DNA of 64,000 nucleotides from Sphingomonas aquatilis (GCF_014196115.1 NZ_JACIDB010000007.1:62001-126000), one strand, 5' to 3'. Counted from the stretch's first letter, positions 15,642 to 25,199 are shown. Notes: generated by a model from the letters alone, not told the origin. Numbers and translations are program-made.

Positions 15642-17690
15642 CTACGGAACGTTTCGGCGCAGTTCGTTCAGCCATACTGACGCAGTGCCATCCGACGGTG
15701 CCCGCCAATCGCCCCGCGGGCTAAGTGCCCCCCCTGCCGACACTTTCGGCCCGTTGGGGATCGCCGACCGTTTGAACTGGCTGGTCTGGAAGAAGCGGAC
15801 CAGAAAACGCTCCAGCCAATATTTGATCGTCGGCAGGTCGTAGGCGACGCGCGCATCGGCCGGAACATCCTCCGGCCACCCGCCCTGCGCCGCATCGTGC
15901 CACGCATGCCAGGCCAAGAAAGCGATCTTCGATGGCGCCAGCCCGTGGCGGATCACGTAATGCGCGAAGAAGTCGTTGAGCGCATAGGGCCCGATCATCG
16001 ATTCCGTCGATTGCATCGCGCCCGTATCCGCATCGGCCGGCACCAGCTCGGGCGAAATCTCCTGCGCCAGGATGGTCGCGAGGACGGCGTTGGTCGCCGC
16101 GTCATATTGGTCCGTCCGGATGCACCAGCGGATCAGGAACTGGATCAGCGTCTTCGGCACCCCGGCGTTGATCGCATAATGGCTCATCTGGTCGCCGACG
16201 CCATAGGTACACCAGCCGAGCGCCAGCTCGCTGAGGTCGCCGGTGCCCAGAACGATGCCGCGACGCTGATTGGCGAGGCGGAAAAGGTAATCGGTTCTGA
16301 GGCCTGCCTGCACATTCTCGAACGTGACGTCATACACGGCCTCGCCGCGGGCGAAGGGGTGGCTCATGTCGGCGAGCATCTGGCGCGCGGCGGGGCGGAT
16401 ATCGATCTCGTCGGCGGTACAGCCCAGCGCGCGCATCAGCGCCCAAGCATTGCCCTTCGTCGCCTCGCCGGTGGCGAAGCCCGGCATGGTGAAGCCGAGG
16501 ATGTCGCTGCGCGGCCGCCCCATCCGGTCCATCGCCTTCGCCGCGACGATCAGCGCATGCGTCGAATCGAGCCCGCCCGACACGCCGATGACGAGCGTCT
16601 TGGAACCGGTGGCCGACAGCCGCTTCACCAGCGCCTCGACCTGGATGTTGAAGGCCTCGTAGCAATCCTCGTCGCGGCGCGCGGGATCGTCGGGTACGAA
16701 GGGGAAGCGGCGGATGCGGCGGTCGAGGCCGGTGTCGCCGTCGCGCGCACCATGCGTAAAGCCGATTCGGCGGACGTCGCGCTCGGGGTGCCCCGCCGCG
16801 ACTGCGCTGTCGTTGAACGTGCCGTTGCGCAACCGCTCCTGCACCAGCCGCTCGCAATCGATGTCGGCGACGACAAGCTCGGCCGCGTTCGAGAAACGGC
16901 TCGATTCGGTCAGCAATTCGCCCAGTTCGTAGATCAGCCCCTGGCCGTCCCAAGCGAGATCGGTCGTGCTCTCCCCCGGTCCTGCGGCGGAATAGACATA
17001 GGCGCAGGCGGCGCGCGCGGATTGCGCGGCGGCCAGCAGCATGCGTTCGCGCGCCTTGCCGATGACGATGTTGGAGGCGCTGAGATTGCAGCAGATCGTC
17101 GCCCCCGCCAGCACGCCCATCGTCGACGGCGGCGTCGGCGCCCAATAATCCTCGCAAATCTCGGCATGCACGACGAAACCCGGCAGATCCTCCGCCGCGA
17201 ACAGCAGGTCGGTGCCGAACGGCACGTCGGCATCGCCCAGCCGGATCGTCAGGCCGGTCAGGCCCAGCCCCGGTGCGAACCAGCGCTTTTCGTAATATTC
17301 GCGGTAATTGGGCAGGAAGCTCTTCGGCACCACGCCCAGGATGCGCCCGCGATGCACCGCCACCGCGCAATTGTAGAGCCGCCCGTTGCGGACCAACGCC
17401 GCGCCGACGAGCAGCAGCGGCGCCCATGCCGCGGTCCGTTCGGCGAACGCCACCACCGCCGCGTCGCTGGCCCGCTGCTGCGCCGATTGCAGGTGCAGGT
17501 CGTCGAGCGCGTAGGACGTCAGGTTGAGTTCCGGAAAGACCACGCAATCCACGCCGCGCGCATCCGCCTCCCGCGCCATCGCGACCGCCGCGTCGAGGTT
17601 CGCGTCGATATCGCCGACGCTCGCGCGCGGCGTCGCGGCCGCGACGCGGACCATCTGGTGGGCGTGGATCGAATGGAAACGCTGGGTCAT
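15642..17690 (-). CDS. nadE: Glutamine-dependent NAD(+) synthase
   Basis: Last step of NAD synthesis: amidates nicotinic acid adenine dinucleotide using glutamine. The 682-residue two-domain form resembles the mycobacterial enzyme. The N-terminal nitrilase domain has the Glu-Lys-Cys triad in VVFPELNL, VPKSFLPNYREYYE and AEICEDYW; the synthetase domain has the pyrophosphate loop IGVSGGLDSTHAL and the LGTGDLSELALGWCTYG segment. Both active sites look intact. It is first in a minus-strand run, with the inositol cassette 42 bases downstream. Confidence 0.97.
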   Translation of the reverse strand: MTQRFHSIHAHQMVRVAAATPRASVGDIDANLDAAVAMAREADARGVDCVVFPELNLTSYALDDLHLQSAQQRASDAAVVAFAERTAAWAPLLLVGAALVRNGRLYNCAVAVHRGRILGVVPKSFLPNYREYYEKRWFAPGLGLTGLTIRLGDADVPFGTDLLFAAEDLPGFVVHAEICEDYWAPTPPSTMGVLAGATICCNLSASNIVIGKARERMLLAAAQSARAACAYVYSAAGPGESTTDLAWDGQGLIYELGELLTESSRFSNAAELVVADIDCERLVQERLRNGTFNDSAVAAGHPERDVRRIGFTHGARDGDTGLDRRIRRFPFVPDDPARRDEDCYEAFNIQVEALVKRLSATGSKTLVIGVSGGLDSTHALIVAAKAMDRMGRPRSDILGFTMPGFATGEATKGNAWALMRALGCTADEIDIRPAARQMLADMSHPFARGEAVYDVTFENVQAGLRTDYLFRLANQRRGIVLGTGDLSELALGWCTYGVGDQMSHYAINAGVPKTLIQFLIRWCIRTDQYDAATNAVLATILAQEISPELVPADADTGAMQSTESMIGPYALNDFFAHYVIRHGLAPSKIAFLAWHAWHDAAQGGWPEDVPADARVAYDLPTIKYWLERFLVRFFQTSQFKRSAIPNGPKVSAGGALSPRGDWRAPSDGTASVWLNELRRNVP

Positions 17691-17800
17691 GGTGGCAAGG
17701 CTAGCCGCTGTGAGGAAGAGGGGCTAGCGGCAACGGTTCGTGGGCCAGGGCGATCCGGCGATGTTAAGGCGTTTCCCGCCACGTCGCACCCCCCTCCCCC

Positions 17801-17884
17801 GTCACCCCGGGCTTGACCCGGGGTCCCGCTTCTTCTTGCGGTGGGTCGGGAAAAGCGGCCCCCCGGCCCGCCGGCCGGGGTGAC
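17801..17884. repeat. REP-like palindromic element after the nadE start region
   Basis: GTCACCCCGGGCTTGACCCG-type palindrome (17801 onward) and a facing CCGGCCGGGGTGAC end (17871-17884). It belongs to the family seen at 10578-10656 and fills the gap between nadE and the lipoprotein gene. Confidence 0.75.
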
Positions 17885-17895
17885 GGTGGAAAACC

Positions 17896-18264
17896 CTACT
17901 TCCCCCCCTCGCGCCGGGTCAGCGCCGCCACGCAGCTCGCCCGATCGATCGTGCTGCCATCCGGCTCGCGCGCATCGAGATAGGTGACGCGCGGCCCCTC
18001 ATTCTCCTTCGGGTACAGATAGGCGTCGAGCACGCAGATCGGCCCGGCGAACTGCAGCTTGCGCGCCGCGCCCTCGCGAATGTCCGCGTCGGGCTGGCCG
18101 AACAGGCGGACGAGGCCCGCCGCATCTTGCCCGATCACCCGCTCCAACCCGGCACTGGTATAGGGCACGACCGGCCGGCTGACCGTCGGACCGACCGCGC
18201 CCGGTGCGGCGCACGCGCCCAGCCCTGCCGCGAGCGCGAGGCTCAAGATCGTGCGCGTCGTCAT
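17896..18264 (-). CDS. Small lipoprotein, unknown function
   Basis: 122-residue precursor with a type II signal peptide: basic MTTR, hydrophobic ILSLALAAGL and lipobox LGAC with Cys18, so a lipid-anchored periplasmic protein of about 105 residues. The mature part has VIGQDAAGLVRLFGQPDADI, a pattern seen in small OmlA/SmpA-like or uncharacterised proteobacterial lipoproteins, and ends in a charged tail. Two further Cys residues (PICVLDAYLY and RASCVAAL) could form a disulfide. Its ATG overlaps the stop of the EI24 gene (ATGA). Exact function unknown. Confidence 0.8.
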   Translation of the reverse strand: MTTRTILSLALAAGLGACAAPGAVGPTVSRPVVPYTSAGLERVIGQDAAGLVRLFGQPDADIREGAARKLQFAGPICVLDAYLYPKENEGPRVTYLDAREPDGSTIDRASCVAALTRREGGK

Positions 18265-18944
18265 GCGTGTCCCCCTCGCCCCCCGTGGAACAGGTGCGTC
18301 GCCATTGCCGCGCCCAGGATCGGCGCGAACAGATTGGCGAGCGGAACCACGAACAGTCCCGCGACGGCAAGGCCCAGCACGAACCGCTGGCCGCGAGTCG
18401 CCTTGCGCCAGCCCCGCATCGTCGCATCGTCCATGTGCCGGCTCGCCACCATGTCGCCGAGGTCGCGCCCCAGCAGCCAGCCATTGACCAGGAAAAACGC
18501 GATCGCCGGCCCGATCGCGGTGAACAGCAAGGCGAGATAGACGGGCGTCATCACCAGATTGATGCCCAGCGCCCGCACCGCCGACGCGAGCGCCATCCGC
18601 CCGGACCGCACGAACCCGACGTCCCGCGCCTCGGCATGCGCGGCGGGATAGTGACGCGCCTCCACCGCGGCGACGATCGCGTCGCCGAACAGCCCGATCA
18701 CCGCGATCGCGACCACGCGGAACAGCAGCCAGGCGGCAACGACGAACACGACCACCGTCAGCGCCCCCGCCAGCCCATCGCCCAGCGCCGCGCCCAGATC
18801 GGCGAAGGCCGCGTGCAATCCACCGAACAACGCCAGCCCGAGCAGAACGAAGATCGCCACCGTCAGCGCCAGCGACTTCGCCAGCACCCGCAGGATCGCG
18901 GCGTCGCCAAGCTGGCCGAGCGAGAGGGTGAAGGCGCGGAGCAT
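18261..18944 (-). CDS. EI24 domain membrane protein (CysZ-like)
   Basis: 227-residue integral membrane protein with about five hydrophobic segments. Segments VIGLFGDAIVAAVEARHYP, GINLVMTPVYLALLFTAIGP and FFLVNGWLLGRDLGDMVASR are typical of the EI24 (PF07264) family that includes the sulfate-permeation protein CysZ. The ATG at 18944 is chosen because the longer frame would read through a REP-like palindrome. It is coupled to the downstream lipoprotein. No sulfur genes are nearby, so transport of sulfate is not assumed. Confidence 0.85.
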   Translation of the reverse strand: MLRAFTLSLGQLGDAAILRVLAKSLALTVAIFVLLGLALFGGLHAAFADLGAALGDGLAGALTVVVFVVAAWLLFRVVAIAVIGLFGDAIVAAVEARHYPAAHAEARDVGFVRSGRMALASAVRALGINLVMTPVYLALLFTAIGPAIAFFLVNGWLLGRDLGDMVASRHMDDATMRGWRKATRGQRFVLGLAVAGLFVVPLANLFAPILGAAMATHLFHGGRGGHA

Positions 18945-19013
18945 AGAACGTGGGGTGGCGCGTGCGATCGAGGGCGTCAACGGCTGGCACGTCACTGGCG
19001 CCACCTTCTCTTC

Positions 19014-19040
19014 GTCACCCCGGACTTGTTCCGGGGTGAC
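19014..19040. repeat. REP-like palindrome
   Basis: Single 27-base copy of the GTCACCCCGG...CCGGGGTGAC palindrome with centre ACTTGTT, between the divergent EI24 and adenosine kinase genes. Confidence 0.8.
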
Positions 19041-19148
19041 GGAGGGCATTAGGCAGGCAGGCGCCCGCCTACACCCCCACCCCACCCCGCGTTGCGCGAA
19101 ACCGCGCACGCCCCTAGGGAGCGACATCTGACTTTACCGGAGCTTCCT

Positions 19149-20147
19149 TTGTCCCACCCCACCTATGACGTCGTCGCGATCGGCAATGCGATCGTCGACA
19201 TCCTCGCGCAGGCCGACGATGCGTTCATCGAGTCGATCGGCGTCGCCAAGGGCTCGATGCAGCTGATGTTTTCGCCCGAGGATGCCGATGCGCTCTACGA
19301 TCGCATGGGTCCGGGGCGTGAGGTGTCGGGCGGATCGGCGGCGAACACCGTCGCCGGCATCGCGGCGCTCGGCGGCCGCACCGGCTTCATCGGCCAGGTC
19401 GCCGACGATCAGCTCGGCGAAGTGTTCGCGCACGACATCCGCGCGGCGGGCGTCGCCTTCACCACCGACGTGCGTCCCGGCCAGCCGACCACGGCGCGCT
19501 GCCTGATCTTCGTGACGCCGGACGGCCAGCGCACGATGAACACCTATCTCGGCGCATCGCAGTTCCTGCCCGCCGCCGCGCTCGATCTCGGCATGATCGA
19601 AGACGCAGCCATCCTGTATCTCGAAGGCTATCTGTGGGACCCGGAAGAGCCGCGCGCCGCGATGCGCGTCGCGATCGAGGCTGCGCGCAAGGCGGGTCGC
19701 AAGGTCGCCTTCACGCTGTCCGACGTCTTCTGCATCGGCCGTCACGGCGGCGACTTCCGCCAGCTCATCGCGGATGGCCTGATCGACATCCTGTTCGCCA
19801 ATGAAGGCGAACTGGCCGCCCTCGCCGAAACCGAGGATTTCGAGGCCGCGGTCGCCAAGATCGCAGCCCAGGTGCCGACGCTGGTCGTGACGCGCGGTGC
19901 GCACGGCGCCTGCGCGCTGCAGAACGGCACGCGTGCCGAAGTCGCGGCAGAGCCGATCGAGCGCGTCGTCGACACGACCGGCGCGGGCGATCTGTTCGCC
20001 GCCGGCTTCCTGCACGGTCAGGCGCAGGGCAAGGGCCTGGAAGATTCGCTGAAGCTCGGCGCGATCTGCGCCGCCGAAATCATCAGCCACTTCGGCGCGC
20101 GTCCGAACGTCGACATGAAGGCACTGATGGCCGCCAAGCTCGGCTGA
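19149..20147 (+). CDS. PfkB family kinase, adenosine kinase
   Basis: 332-residue ribokinase-family enzyme, most similar in layout to the adenosine kinases of alphaproteobacteria, which phosphorylate adenosine to AMP. DVVAIGNAIVDILAQ at the N-terminus, the SGGSAANTVAGIAALGG substrate lid region and the DTTGAGDLFAAGFLHG signature with the catalytic Asp are intact. The only start giving a family-length N-terminus with a Shine-Dalgarno is TTG 19149, preceded by GGAG at the right distance; the longer frame begins inside intergenic sequence. A rho-independent terminator follows. Confidence 0.9.
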   Translation: MSHPTYDVVAIGNAIVDILAQADDAFIESIGVAKGSMQLMFSPEDADALYDRMGPGREVSGGSAANTVAGIAALGGRTGFIGQVADDQLGEVFAHDIRAAGVAFTTDVRPGQPTTARCLIFVTPDGQRTMNTYLGASQFLPAAALDLGMIEDAAILYLEGYLWDPEEPRAAMRVAIEAARKAGRKVAFTLSDVFCIGRHGGDFRQLIADGLIDILFANEGELAALAETEDFEAAVAKIAAQVPTLVVTRGAHGACALQNGTRAEVAAEPIERVVDTTGAGDLFAAGFLHGQAQGKGLEDSLKLGAICAAEIISHFGARPNVDMKALMAAKLG

Positions 20148-20170
20148 TCGCGTCTCCTGGATGACGAACG

Positions 20171-20197
20171 GGGAGGTGCCGGCCGGCGCCTCCCTTT
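20171..20197 (+). terminator. Rho-independent terminator after adenosine kinase
   Basis: GGGAGGTGCCGG pairs with CCGGCGCCTCCC (one G-T pair) and is followed by TTTT at 20194-20197. Confidence 0.8.
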
Positions 20198-20290
20198 TCG
20201 TATGTGCGACGGACCGCCGGGCGGGCGGATCGCCATGGCAGGCATCGCCGCGCGTCGTTACAGCGGGCGTTCCTTCCTGCACGAGCCGAC

Positions 20291-20833
20291 ATGAGCCGCT
20301 TGATCCTCTTCAACAAACCCTATGACGTGCTCAGCCAGTTCACCGATCGCGGCACGCCGGCGGAGCGCGTCACGCTGTCGCGCTTCATCGACGTACCCGG
20401 CGTCTATCCCGCCGGCCGGCTCGACCGCGACAGCGAAGGCCTGTTGCTGCTGACCGACGACGGCCGTCTCCAGGCGCGCATCGCCGATCCGAAGTTCAAG
20501 CTGCCCAAGACCTATCTCGTGCAGGTGGAAGGCGTGCCGGACGCCGCCGCCCTCGCCGCGCTGCGCACCGGCGTCGTGCTGAAGGACGGCCCCACCCGCC
20601 CCGCCGAGGTCGAGGCGATCGACCCGCCAGACCTGTGGCCCCGCACGCCCCCCATCCGCGTGCGCCAGGCGATCCCCGACCGCTGGCTACGCCTCACCAT
20701 CCGCGAAGGCCGCAACCGCCAGGTCCGCCGCATGACCGCCGCCGTCGGCCACCCGACGCTGCGCCTGGTGCGCTGGCGGATCGGCGACTGGACGCTGGCC
20801 GACCTCGCGCCGGGGGCATGGCGCGACGCCTGA
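20291..20833 (+). CDS. 23S rRNA pseudouridine synthase, RluE-like
   Basis: 180-residue RsuA/RluE-type synthase without an S4 domain. The catalytic motif [14 protein letters not shown] contains the essential Asp, and the start [14 protein letters not shown] and the late segment [20 protein letters not shown] are diagnostic. Lack of an S4 domain and the length fit RluE, which in E. coli modifies U2457 of 23S rRNA; the exact target here is inferred. The start is the ATG at 20291. Confidence 0.93.
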   Translation: MSRLILFNKPYDVLSQFTDRGTPAERVTLSRFIDVPGVYPAGRLDRDSEGLLLLTDDGRLQARIADPKFKLPKTYLVQVEGVPDAAALAALRTGVVLKDGPTRPAEVEAIDPPDLWPRTPPIRVRQAIPDRWLRLTIREGRNRQVRRMTAAVGHPTLRLVRWRIGDWTLADLAPGAWRDA

Positions 20834-20869
20834 CGCCCCGACAGATCGATCTTGCGTGGGGGTGATACA

Positions 20870-20924
20870 TCCTCCCCCGCCAGGGGGAGGTGGCGCCGCC
20901 GAAAGGCGGTGACGGAGGGGGAGG
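20870..20924. repeat. Sphingomonad three-hairpin intergenic repeat
   Basis: CCTCCCCCGCCAGGGGGAGG hairpin (20871-20890), a central CGCC...GAAA...GGCG hairpin, then a GGAGGGGGAGGA end that can pair back to the start. It lies between convergent rluE-like and glycosyltransferase genes. It is a type commonly scattered through sphingomonad genomes. Confidence 0.8.
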
Positions 20925-20969
20925 ATAGGAACGCCCCCCGTAACACAGCGCAACCCTGACCGCCCCCCC

Positions 20970-21977
20970 CTAACCGCGCAACATCGCCAACTGCCCCCGC
21001 ACCACGTCAAGGTTATGCTGGGCGAGGTGACTGCCCCGCCCCGCGACGCTGCCCTCCAGATCGGGCCGCTCGCCGATCGCAATCGCCCGCTCCCACGCCC
21101 CGCTCGCCAGCGGCAGCCACTGGTCCACCGCCCGCGCCGGATCGGCGATGGCATGATGCAGCAGCAGGTCGCCCAGCACGAAGAAGAAATCCGGCGACTC
21201 CGTCCAGCGCGGCATTTCCGCCTCGGCCAGCGCCATCGCATCACCCAGTCGCCCCGCCTTTGCCAGCGCGGCGATCGCACACGTCACCAGCTCGTGCCGC
21301 CAGCCCGCGTCCGGCGGCGTCGCTGCCACCGCCTGCGCATAGCCCTCCGCCGACGCCGCGCCGTCGCCGCGCATGTCGGCATCCTTGGCGATCTGGTACA
21401 GCAGGTACGCATCGCCCGGCCGCTCGGCGAGCTCCGCCAACAAAAGCCGATGGTTGCGATCGCGCTTGCGGGCAATCTGCGCCGCCCGATAGCCGTCATG
21501 CCCGATATGCAGCCCGGTCCGCACCCGCGGCAAAGCGGAGGCGACCTGCTCATGCACCCGCCCCTCGAACCGCACGCCGCGCGGCAGCACCCGCGTGATC
21601 CAGCTCCGCGTCGTCGTCGCGCCCGCGCCATCGCCGCTCAGCACGCATGCACGCCCCAGCCGCTCGCCACCCGCGCACCAATCGCGCAAGGTCTCTCCGC
21701 CAGACACGATCCATTCGTCCGCGTCGATCACCAGATGCCAGTCCGCATCAGCCAGCCCCAGCGCATGGTTACGCGCCGCCGCGAAATCGTCAGGCCAGTC
21801 GAGCCGATGCACCTCCGCCCCGCAACCCTCTGCGATCGCGACGGTATCGTCCACCGACCCGGTATCCACCACCACCATCCGGTCGACGAACGGCGCCACA
21901 CTCTCCAGGCACCGCGCAATACACCGCGCCTCGTCCCGCACGATCAGCGTCGCGGCAATGATGGGGGCAGAGGGCAT
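20970..21977 (-). CDS. Family 2 glycosyltransferase with C-terminal helical repeats
   Basis: 335 residues. The N-terminal GT-A domain has IAATLIVRDEARCIARCLES, VVDTGSVDDTVAIA, DFAAARNHAL and the DxD-like VIDADEWI motif. The C-terminal half is helical with TPR-like periodicity (GDAYLLYQIAKDADMRGDGA, DAMALAEAEMP), as in SunS/SunT-like protein or surface-polymer glycosyltransferases. No signal peptide or membrane span. No polysaccharide cluster surrounds it, so the acceptor is unknown. Confidence 0.85.
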   Translation of the reverse strand: MPSAPIIAATLIVRDEARCIARCLESVAPFVDRMVVVDTGSVDDTVAIAEGCGAEVHRLDWPDDFAAARNHALGLADADWHLVIDADEWIVSGGETLRDWCAGGERLGRACVLSGDGAGATTTRSWITRVLPRGVRFEGRVHEQVASALPRVRTGLHIGHDGYRAAQIARKRDRNHRLLLAELAERPGDAYLLYQIAKDADMRGDGAASAEGYAQAVAATPPDAGWRHELVTCAIAALAKAGRLGDAMALAEAEMPRWTESPDFFFVLGDLLLHHAIADPARAVDQWLPLASGAWERAIAIGERPDLEGSVAGRGSHLAQHNLDVVRGQLAMLRG

Positions 21978-22077
21978 GAAAGTCTTTCACTGTCGGAATA
22001 GGCAGGCAGTTGCACGGGATGGTTAATGAACCATTCGCTCCTGCCGAAGCACCCGTTCAGGCCGCCGCGAATACCCG

Positions 22078-22410
22078 TCATCTTCCTGGACCATCGATCG
22101 ACGGTATCCTCCAATGCGCTTTGGCGAGAGCCACCGCCGATACAATGGGAAACCCCGTCTTTACGATGACTTGTCCCGTCGTCAGAACCTTGAACACGAT
22201 AACGACCGGAGCCGTAAACCCAAACAGGAAGAGCAGGTCGTTAGGGTGAGTCCAGTCAATTCCGAGACCGACGAATCCGATCAGGCATCCGGCCACCCAC
22301 AACGGCTTCCAGCGGAAATCGGGCGAGCGTTTGACGGCAATGATAGACCAGACGCTGACCGCGATCACGATCAGCGCAAAGACGACGACCGTTATCTGAA
22401 ACCCGTTCAT
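22078..22410 (-). CDS. Small membrane protein, unknown
   Basis: 110 residues with three hydrophobic segments (FQITVVVFALIVIAVSVWSI, LWVAGCLIGFVGLGI and LLFLFGFTAPVVIVFKVL). No family recognised. The DNA from about 22000 to 22450 is visibly less GC-rich than its surroundings and uses A/T third positions more often, which suggests recent acquisition. It has no operon partner; flanking genes are on separate units. Confidence 0.65.
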   Translation of the reverse strand: MNGFQITVVVFALIVIAVSVWSIIAVKRSPDFRWKPLWVAGCLIGFVGLGIDWTHPNDLLFLFGFTAPVVIVFKVLTTGQVIVKTGFPIVSAVALAKAHWRIPSIDGPGR

Positions 22411-22674
22411 ACCCAGCCCCTCTGCGTCGACCAGCCGACCTTATAAGCATCGCTGTATCAAGCCACCCCTGTCCTACACGCCCCCGATCCGCTATGATCC
22501 CGCCATGCTCCGCGCCCTTCGCTCGCCCGCCCATCCCACGGCGGCCCGGCGCAGGGGGCGTTTCCGAGCAATACGTATCGTCCACTTCGTCCACTTCCGC
22601 AGCCCCCGACTCGAACGCCGACTCGGGCGCCGGACCCGCTTGACCCGCTCGCCCCGATCCCGGACAGCGACGCC

Positions 22675-23421
22675 GTGACGCACCTGCCCCCACCCCCCGC
22701 CGACCTGTTGCGCGACGCCGCGCTGTTCCTCGATTTCGACGGCACGCTCGTCGAATTGCAGGAGCGGCCCGACGCCGTCCGCGTCGACGCGCGCCTCGCC
22801 ACGCTGATCGAGCGGCTATCGCACGCGCTCGACGGCCGCGTCGCGATCATTTCCGGCCGGCCGGTCGATGGCATCCGCGCGCTGTTCGGCGCCCCCGCCT
22901 TCGCCATCTCCGGCAGCCACGGGCTGGAGGTCGCCTGGCCCGACGGCCGCGTCCACCAGGCGGAACGACCCGCCGCGCTCGACCGTATTGTCGCCGACAT
23001 GCACGACTTCGCAACTGCAACACGGGGCGTCCTGGTCGAGGAAAAGCCCCTCGGCGCCGCGCTCCATTACCGCGCCGTTCCCACGGCCGAAGCCGCCGCG
23101 ACGCAGCTCGCCACCCGCCTCGCCGCCGATGCCGGCCTCCACCTGCAGACGGGTAAGATGATGGTCGAGGTGCGCGTCGCTGGCGCCGACAAGGGTAGCG
23201 CGCTGCGTCAGATGATGCAGGCCCCTGCGCTTGCCGGCCATAAGCCCGTCTTCCTCGGCGACGACGATACCGACGAACCCGCCATGGCCGCCGCCGCGAC
23301 GCTCGGCGGCGCCGGCATCCTGATCGGCGCGCCCCGCACCACCGCCGCCGCCTGGCGCCTCGACAGCGTCGCCGACACCCTCTCCTGGCTCGAAGCCGCA
23401 ACCGAAAGCCTCAACGCATGA
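22675..23421 (+). CDS. otsB: Trehalose-6-phosphate phosphatase
   Basis: HAD-superfamily phosphatase, 248 residues, converting trehalose-6-phosphate to trehalose. HAD motif I is FLDFDGTLVE (nucleophile Asp), motif II IISGRP, and motif IV FLGDDDTDEPA. The start is GTG 22675, without a strong Shine-Dalgarno; no better start is in frame. The following GH15 gene overlaps it by four bases (ATGA) and otsA comes after that, giving an otsB-GH15-otsA trehalose operon likely tied to osmotic or general stress. Confidence 0.95.
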   Translation: MTHLPPPPADLLRDAALFLDFDGTLVELQERPDAVRVDARLATLIERLSHALDGRVAIISGRPVDGIRALFGAPAFAISGSHGLEVAWPDGRVHQAERPAALDRIVADMHDFATATRGVLVEEKPLGAALHYRAVPTAEAAATQLATRLAADAGLHLQTGKMMVEVRVAGADKGSALRQMMQAPALAGHKPVFLGDDDTDEPAMAAAATLGGAGILIGAPRTTAAAWRLDSVADTLSWLEAATESLNA

Positions 23422-25199
23422 CCAGCGTAGACCTCTGGCCGATCGGCAATTGTCAGGTGAGCGCGCTGATCGATCGCGCCGGCCGCTACGTCTGGGCGTG
23501 CGTGCCGCGCGTCGACGGCGACCCGCTCTTCTCCGCCCTCGTCGGCGGCGCCGAACCGGACAGCGGCTATTGGAGCGTCGAGATCGCCGATTCGGTGTCG
23601 GTCGAACAGCAGTATATTCGCAACACGCCGATCCTGGTCAGCACGCATACCGACAGCGCCGGCAACGCGCTGGAGGTGATCGACTTCTGCCCGCGGTTCG
23701 ATCGCCTCGGCCGCACCTACCGCCCCGTCGCCTTCGCGCGCATCGTCCGTCCGGTATCGGGCAGCCCCCGCATGACGATGCGGCTGCGCACCACCTGCGG
23801 CTGGGGCGGTGCGTGCCGCGAACAGATCGGCGGGTCGAACCATCTGCGCATCAACCTCGATACGATGCAGATGCGCCTCACCACCACCGCGCCGATCGGC
23901 ATGATCCAGGAAGAGCGCATCTTCCGCCTCGAACGCCCGCTGCATTTCTTCCTCGGCCCCGATGAAAGCTTCAGCGGCGATCTGGCGGAATCGATGGAGG
24001 CGATGCTGACGCAGACGATCGCCGAATGGCAGGAATGGACGCGCGGCCTCGCCATCCCGTTGGAATGGCAGGACGTGGTCATCCGCTCGGCGATCACCCT
24101 CAAATTGTGCCAGCATGAGGAAACCGGCGCGATCGTCGCCGCGCTCACCACCTCGATCCCCGAACATGCGGGGTCAGAGCGGAACTGGGACTATCGCTAT
24201 TGCTGGATCCGCGACGCTTATTACACCGTCCAGGCGCTGAACCGCCTCGGCGCGCTCGACGTGCTGGAGGGCTATCTCGGCTATCTGCGCAACATCGTCG
24301 ACGATGCGCGCGGCGGCCATATACAGCCTTTGTACGGCGTCCTTGGCGAAGCGACGCTCACCGAACGCTTCGCGCCCGATCTGGCCGGCTATCGCGGCAT
24401 GGGCCCGGTGCGCGTCGGTAACGCCGCCTACGAGCAGCATCAATATGATGCCTACGGTCAGATCGTGCTGTGCAGCGTCCACGCCTTCTTCGACCAGCGC
24501 CTGCTCCGCCTCAATACGGTCGAGGATTTCCACCGCCTCGAACAGGTCGGCGAACGCGCCTGGACCCATTACGACAAGCCCGACGCCGGCCTGTGGGAGC
24601 TGCGCACGCGGCAGAGCGTCCACACCTATTCGGTCGCGATGTGCTGGGCGGCGTGCGACCGGCTCGCCAATGCCGCCCATGCGCTGGGCATGGAGGATCG
24701 CTGCACCTTCTGGCAGGATCGCGCCGACCACATCCGCGGCGTGATCGAGGACAAGGCGTGGCGGCCCGACACCAACCGCATGTCCGCAACCTTCTCGGGC
24801 GACGATCTCGACGCCAGCCTGATCCAGCTGCTCGACCTGCGCTTCTTCGAACCCACCGACCCGCGCTTCCTCGGCACGCTCGAGGCGGTGGAGCAAGGCC
24901 TGCGTCGCGGCAGCTTCATGCTGCGCTACGATACGGAGGATGATTTTGGCCTGCCCGAAACCGCCTTCAACGTCTGCACCTTCTGGCTGATCGAGGCGCT
25001 GCACGCCACCGGCCGCCACGACGATGCGCGGGCTCTCTTCGAAGAGATGCTGGCACGGCGCACCGCGTCAGGGTTGCTGTCCGAAGACATCGACCCTACG
25101 TCTCTGGAGCTGTGGGGCAACTACCCCCAGACCTATTCGCTGGTCGGCATGATCAACTGCGCCGTCCTGCTGTCCAAACCCTGGAGTTCGATCCGCTGA
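23418..25199 (+). CDS. Glycoside hydrolase family 15 protein, probable trehalase
   Basis: 593 residues. An N-terminal beta domain of the trehalase-like type (PIGNCQVSALIDRAGRYVW) precedes the (alpha/alpha)6 barrel. RNWDYRYCWIRDA and GLLSEDIDPTSLELWGNYPQ hold the family's conserved acidic and aromatic residues, including the general acid/base Glu positions. GH15 includes glucoamylases and, in actinobacteria, trehalases; the location between otsB and otsA with four-base overlaps on both sides favours trehalose as substrate. No signal peptide, so cytoplasmic. Having synthesis and hydrolysis in one transcript suggests control of trehalose turnover. Confidence 0.9.
   Translation: MTSVDLWPIGNCQVSALIDRAGRYVWACVPRVDGDPLFSALVGGAEPDSGYWSVEIADSVSVEQQYIRNTPILVSTHTDSAGNALEVIDFCPRFDRLGRTYRPVAFARIVRPVSGSPRMTMRLRTTCGWGGACREQIGGSNHLRINLDTMQMRLTTTAPIGMIQEERIFRLERPLHFFLGPDESFSGDLAESMEAMLTQTIAEWQEWTRGLAIPLEWQDVVIRSAITLKLCQHEETGAIVAALTTSIPEHAGSERNWDYRYCWIRDAYYTVQALNRLGALDVLEGYLGYLRNIVDDARGGHIQPLYGVLGEATLTERFAPDLAGYRGMGPVRVGNAAYEQHQYDAYGQIVLCSVHAFFDQRLLRLNTVEDFHRLEQVGERAWTHYDKPDAGLWELRTRQSVHTYSVAMCWAACDRLANAAHALGMEDRCTFWQDRADHIRGVIEDKAWRPDTNRMSATFSGDDLDASLIQLLDLRFFEPTDPRFLGTLEAVEQGLRRGSFMLRYDTEDDFGLPETAFNVCTFWLIEALHATGRHDDARALFEEMLARRTASGLLSEDIDPTSLELWGNYPQTYSLVGMINCAVLLSKPWSSIR

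Noticed and set aside
10578..20924. Possible CRISPR or tandem-repeat array from the many similar palindromes
   Set aside because: Copies are dispersed singly or in facing pairs, vary in length and are not separated by regular unique spacers; they fit intergenic REP-like elements.
22502..22678. 58-codon Arg-rich frame overlapping the otsB start (GTGA)
   Set aside because: It reads through a tandem CGTCCACTT-type motif of intergenic type and has no Shine-Dalgarno or hydrophobic/structured pattern; the overlap with otsB may be chance. Left out of the feature list.
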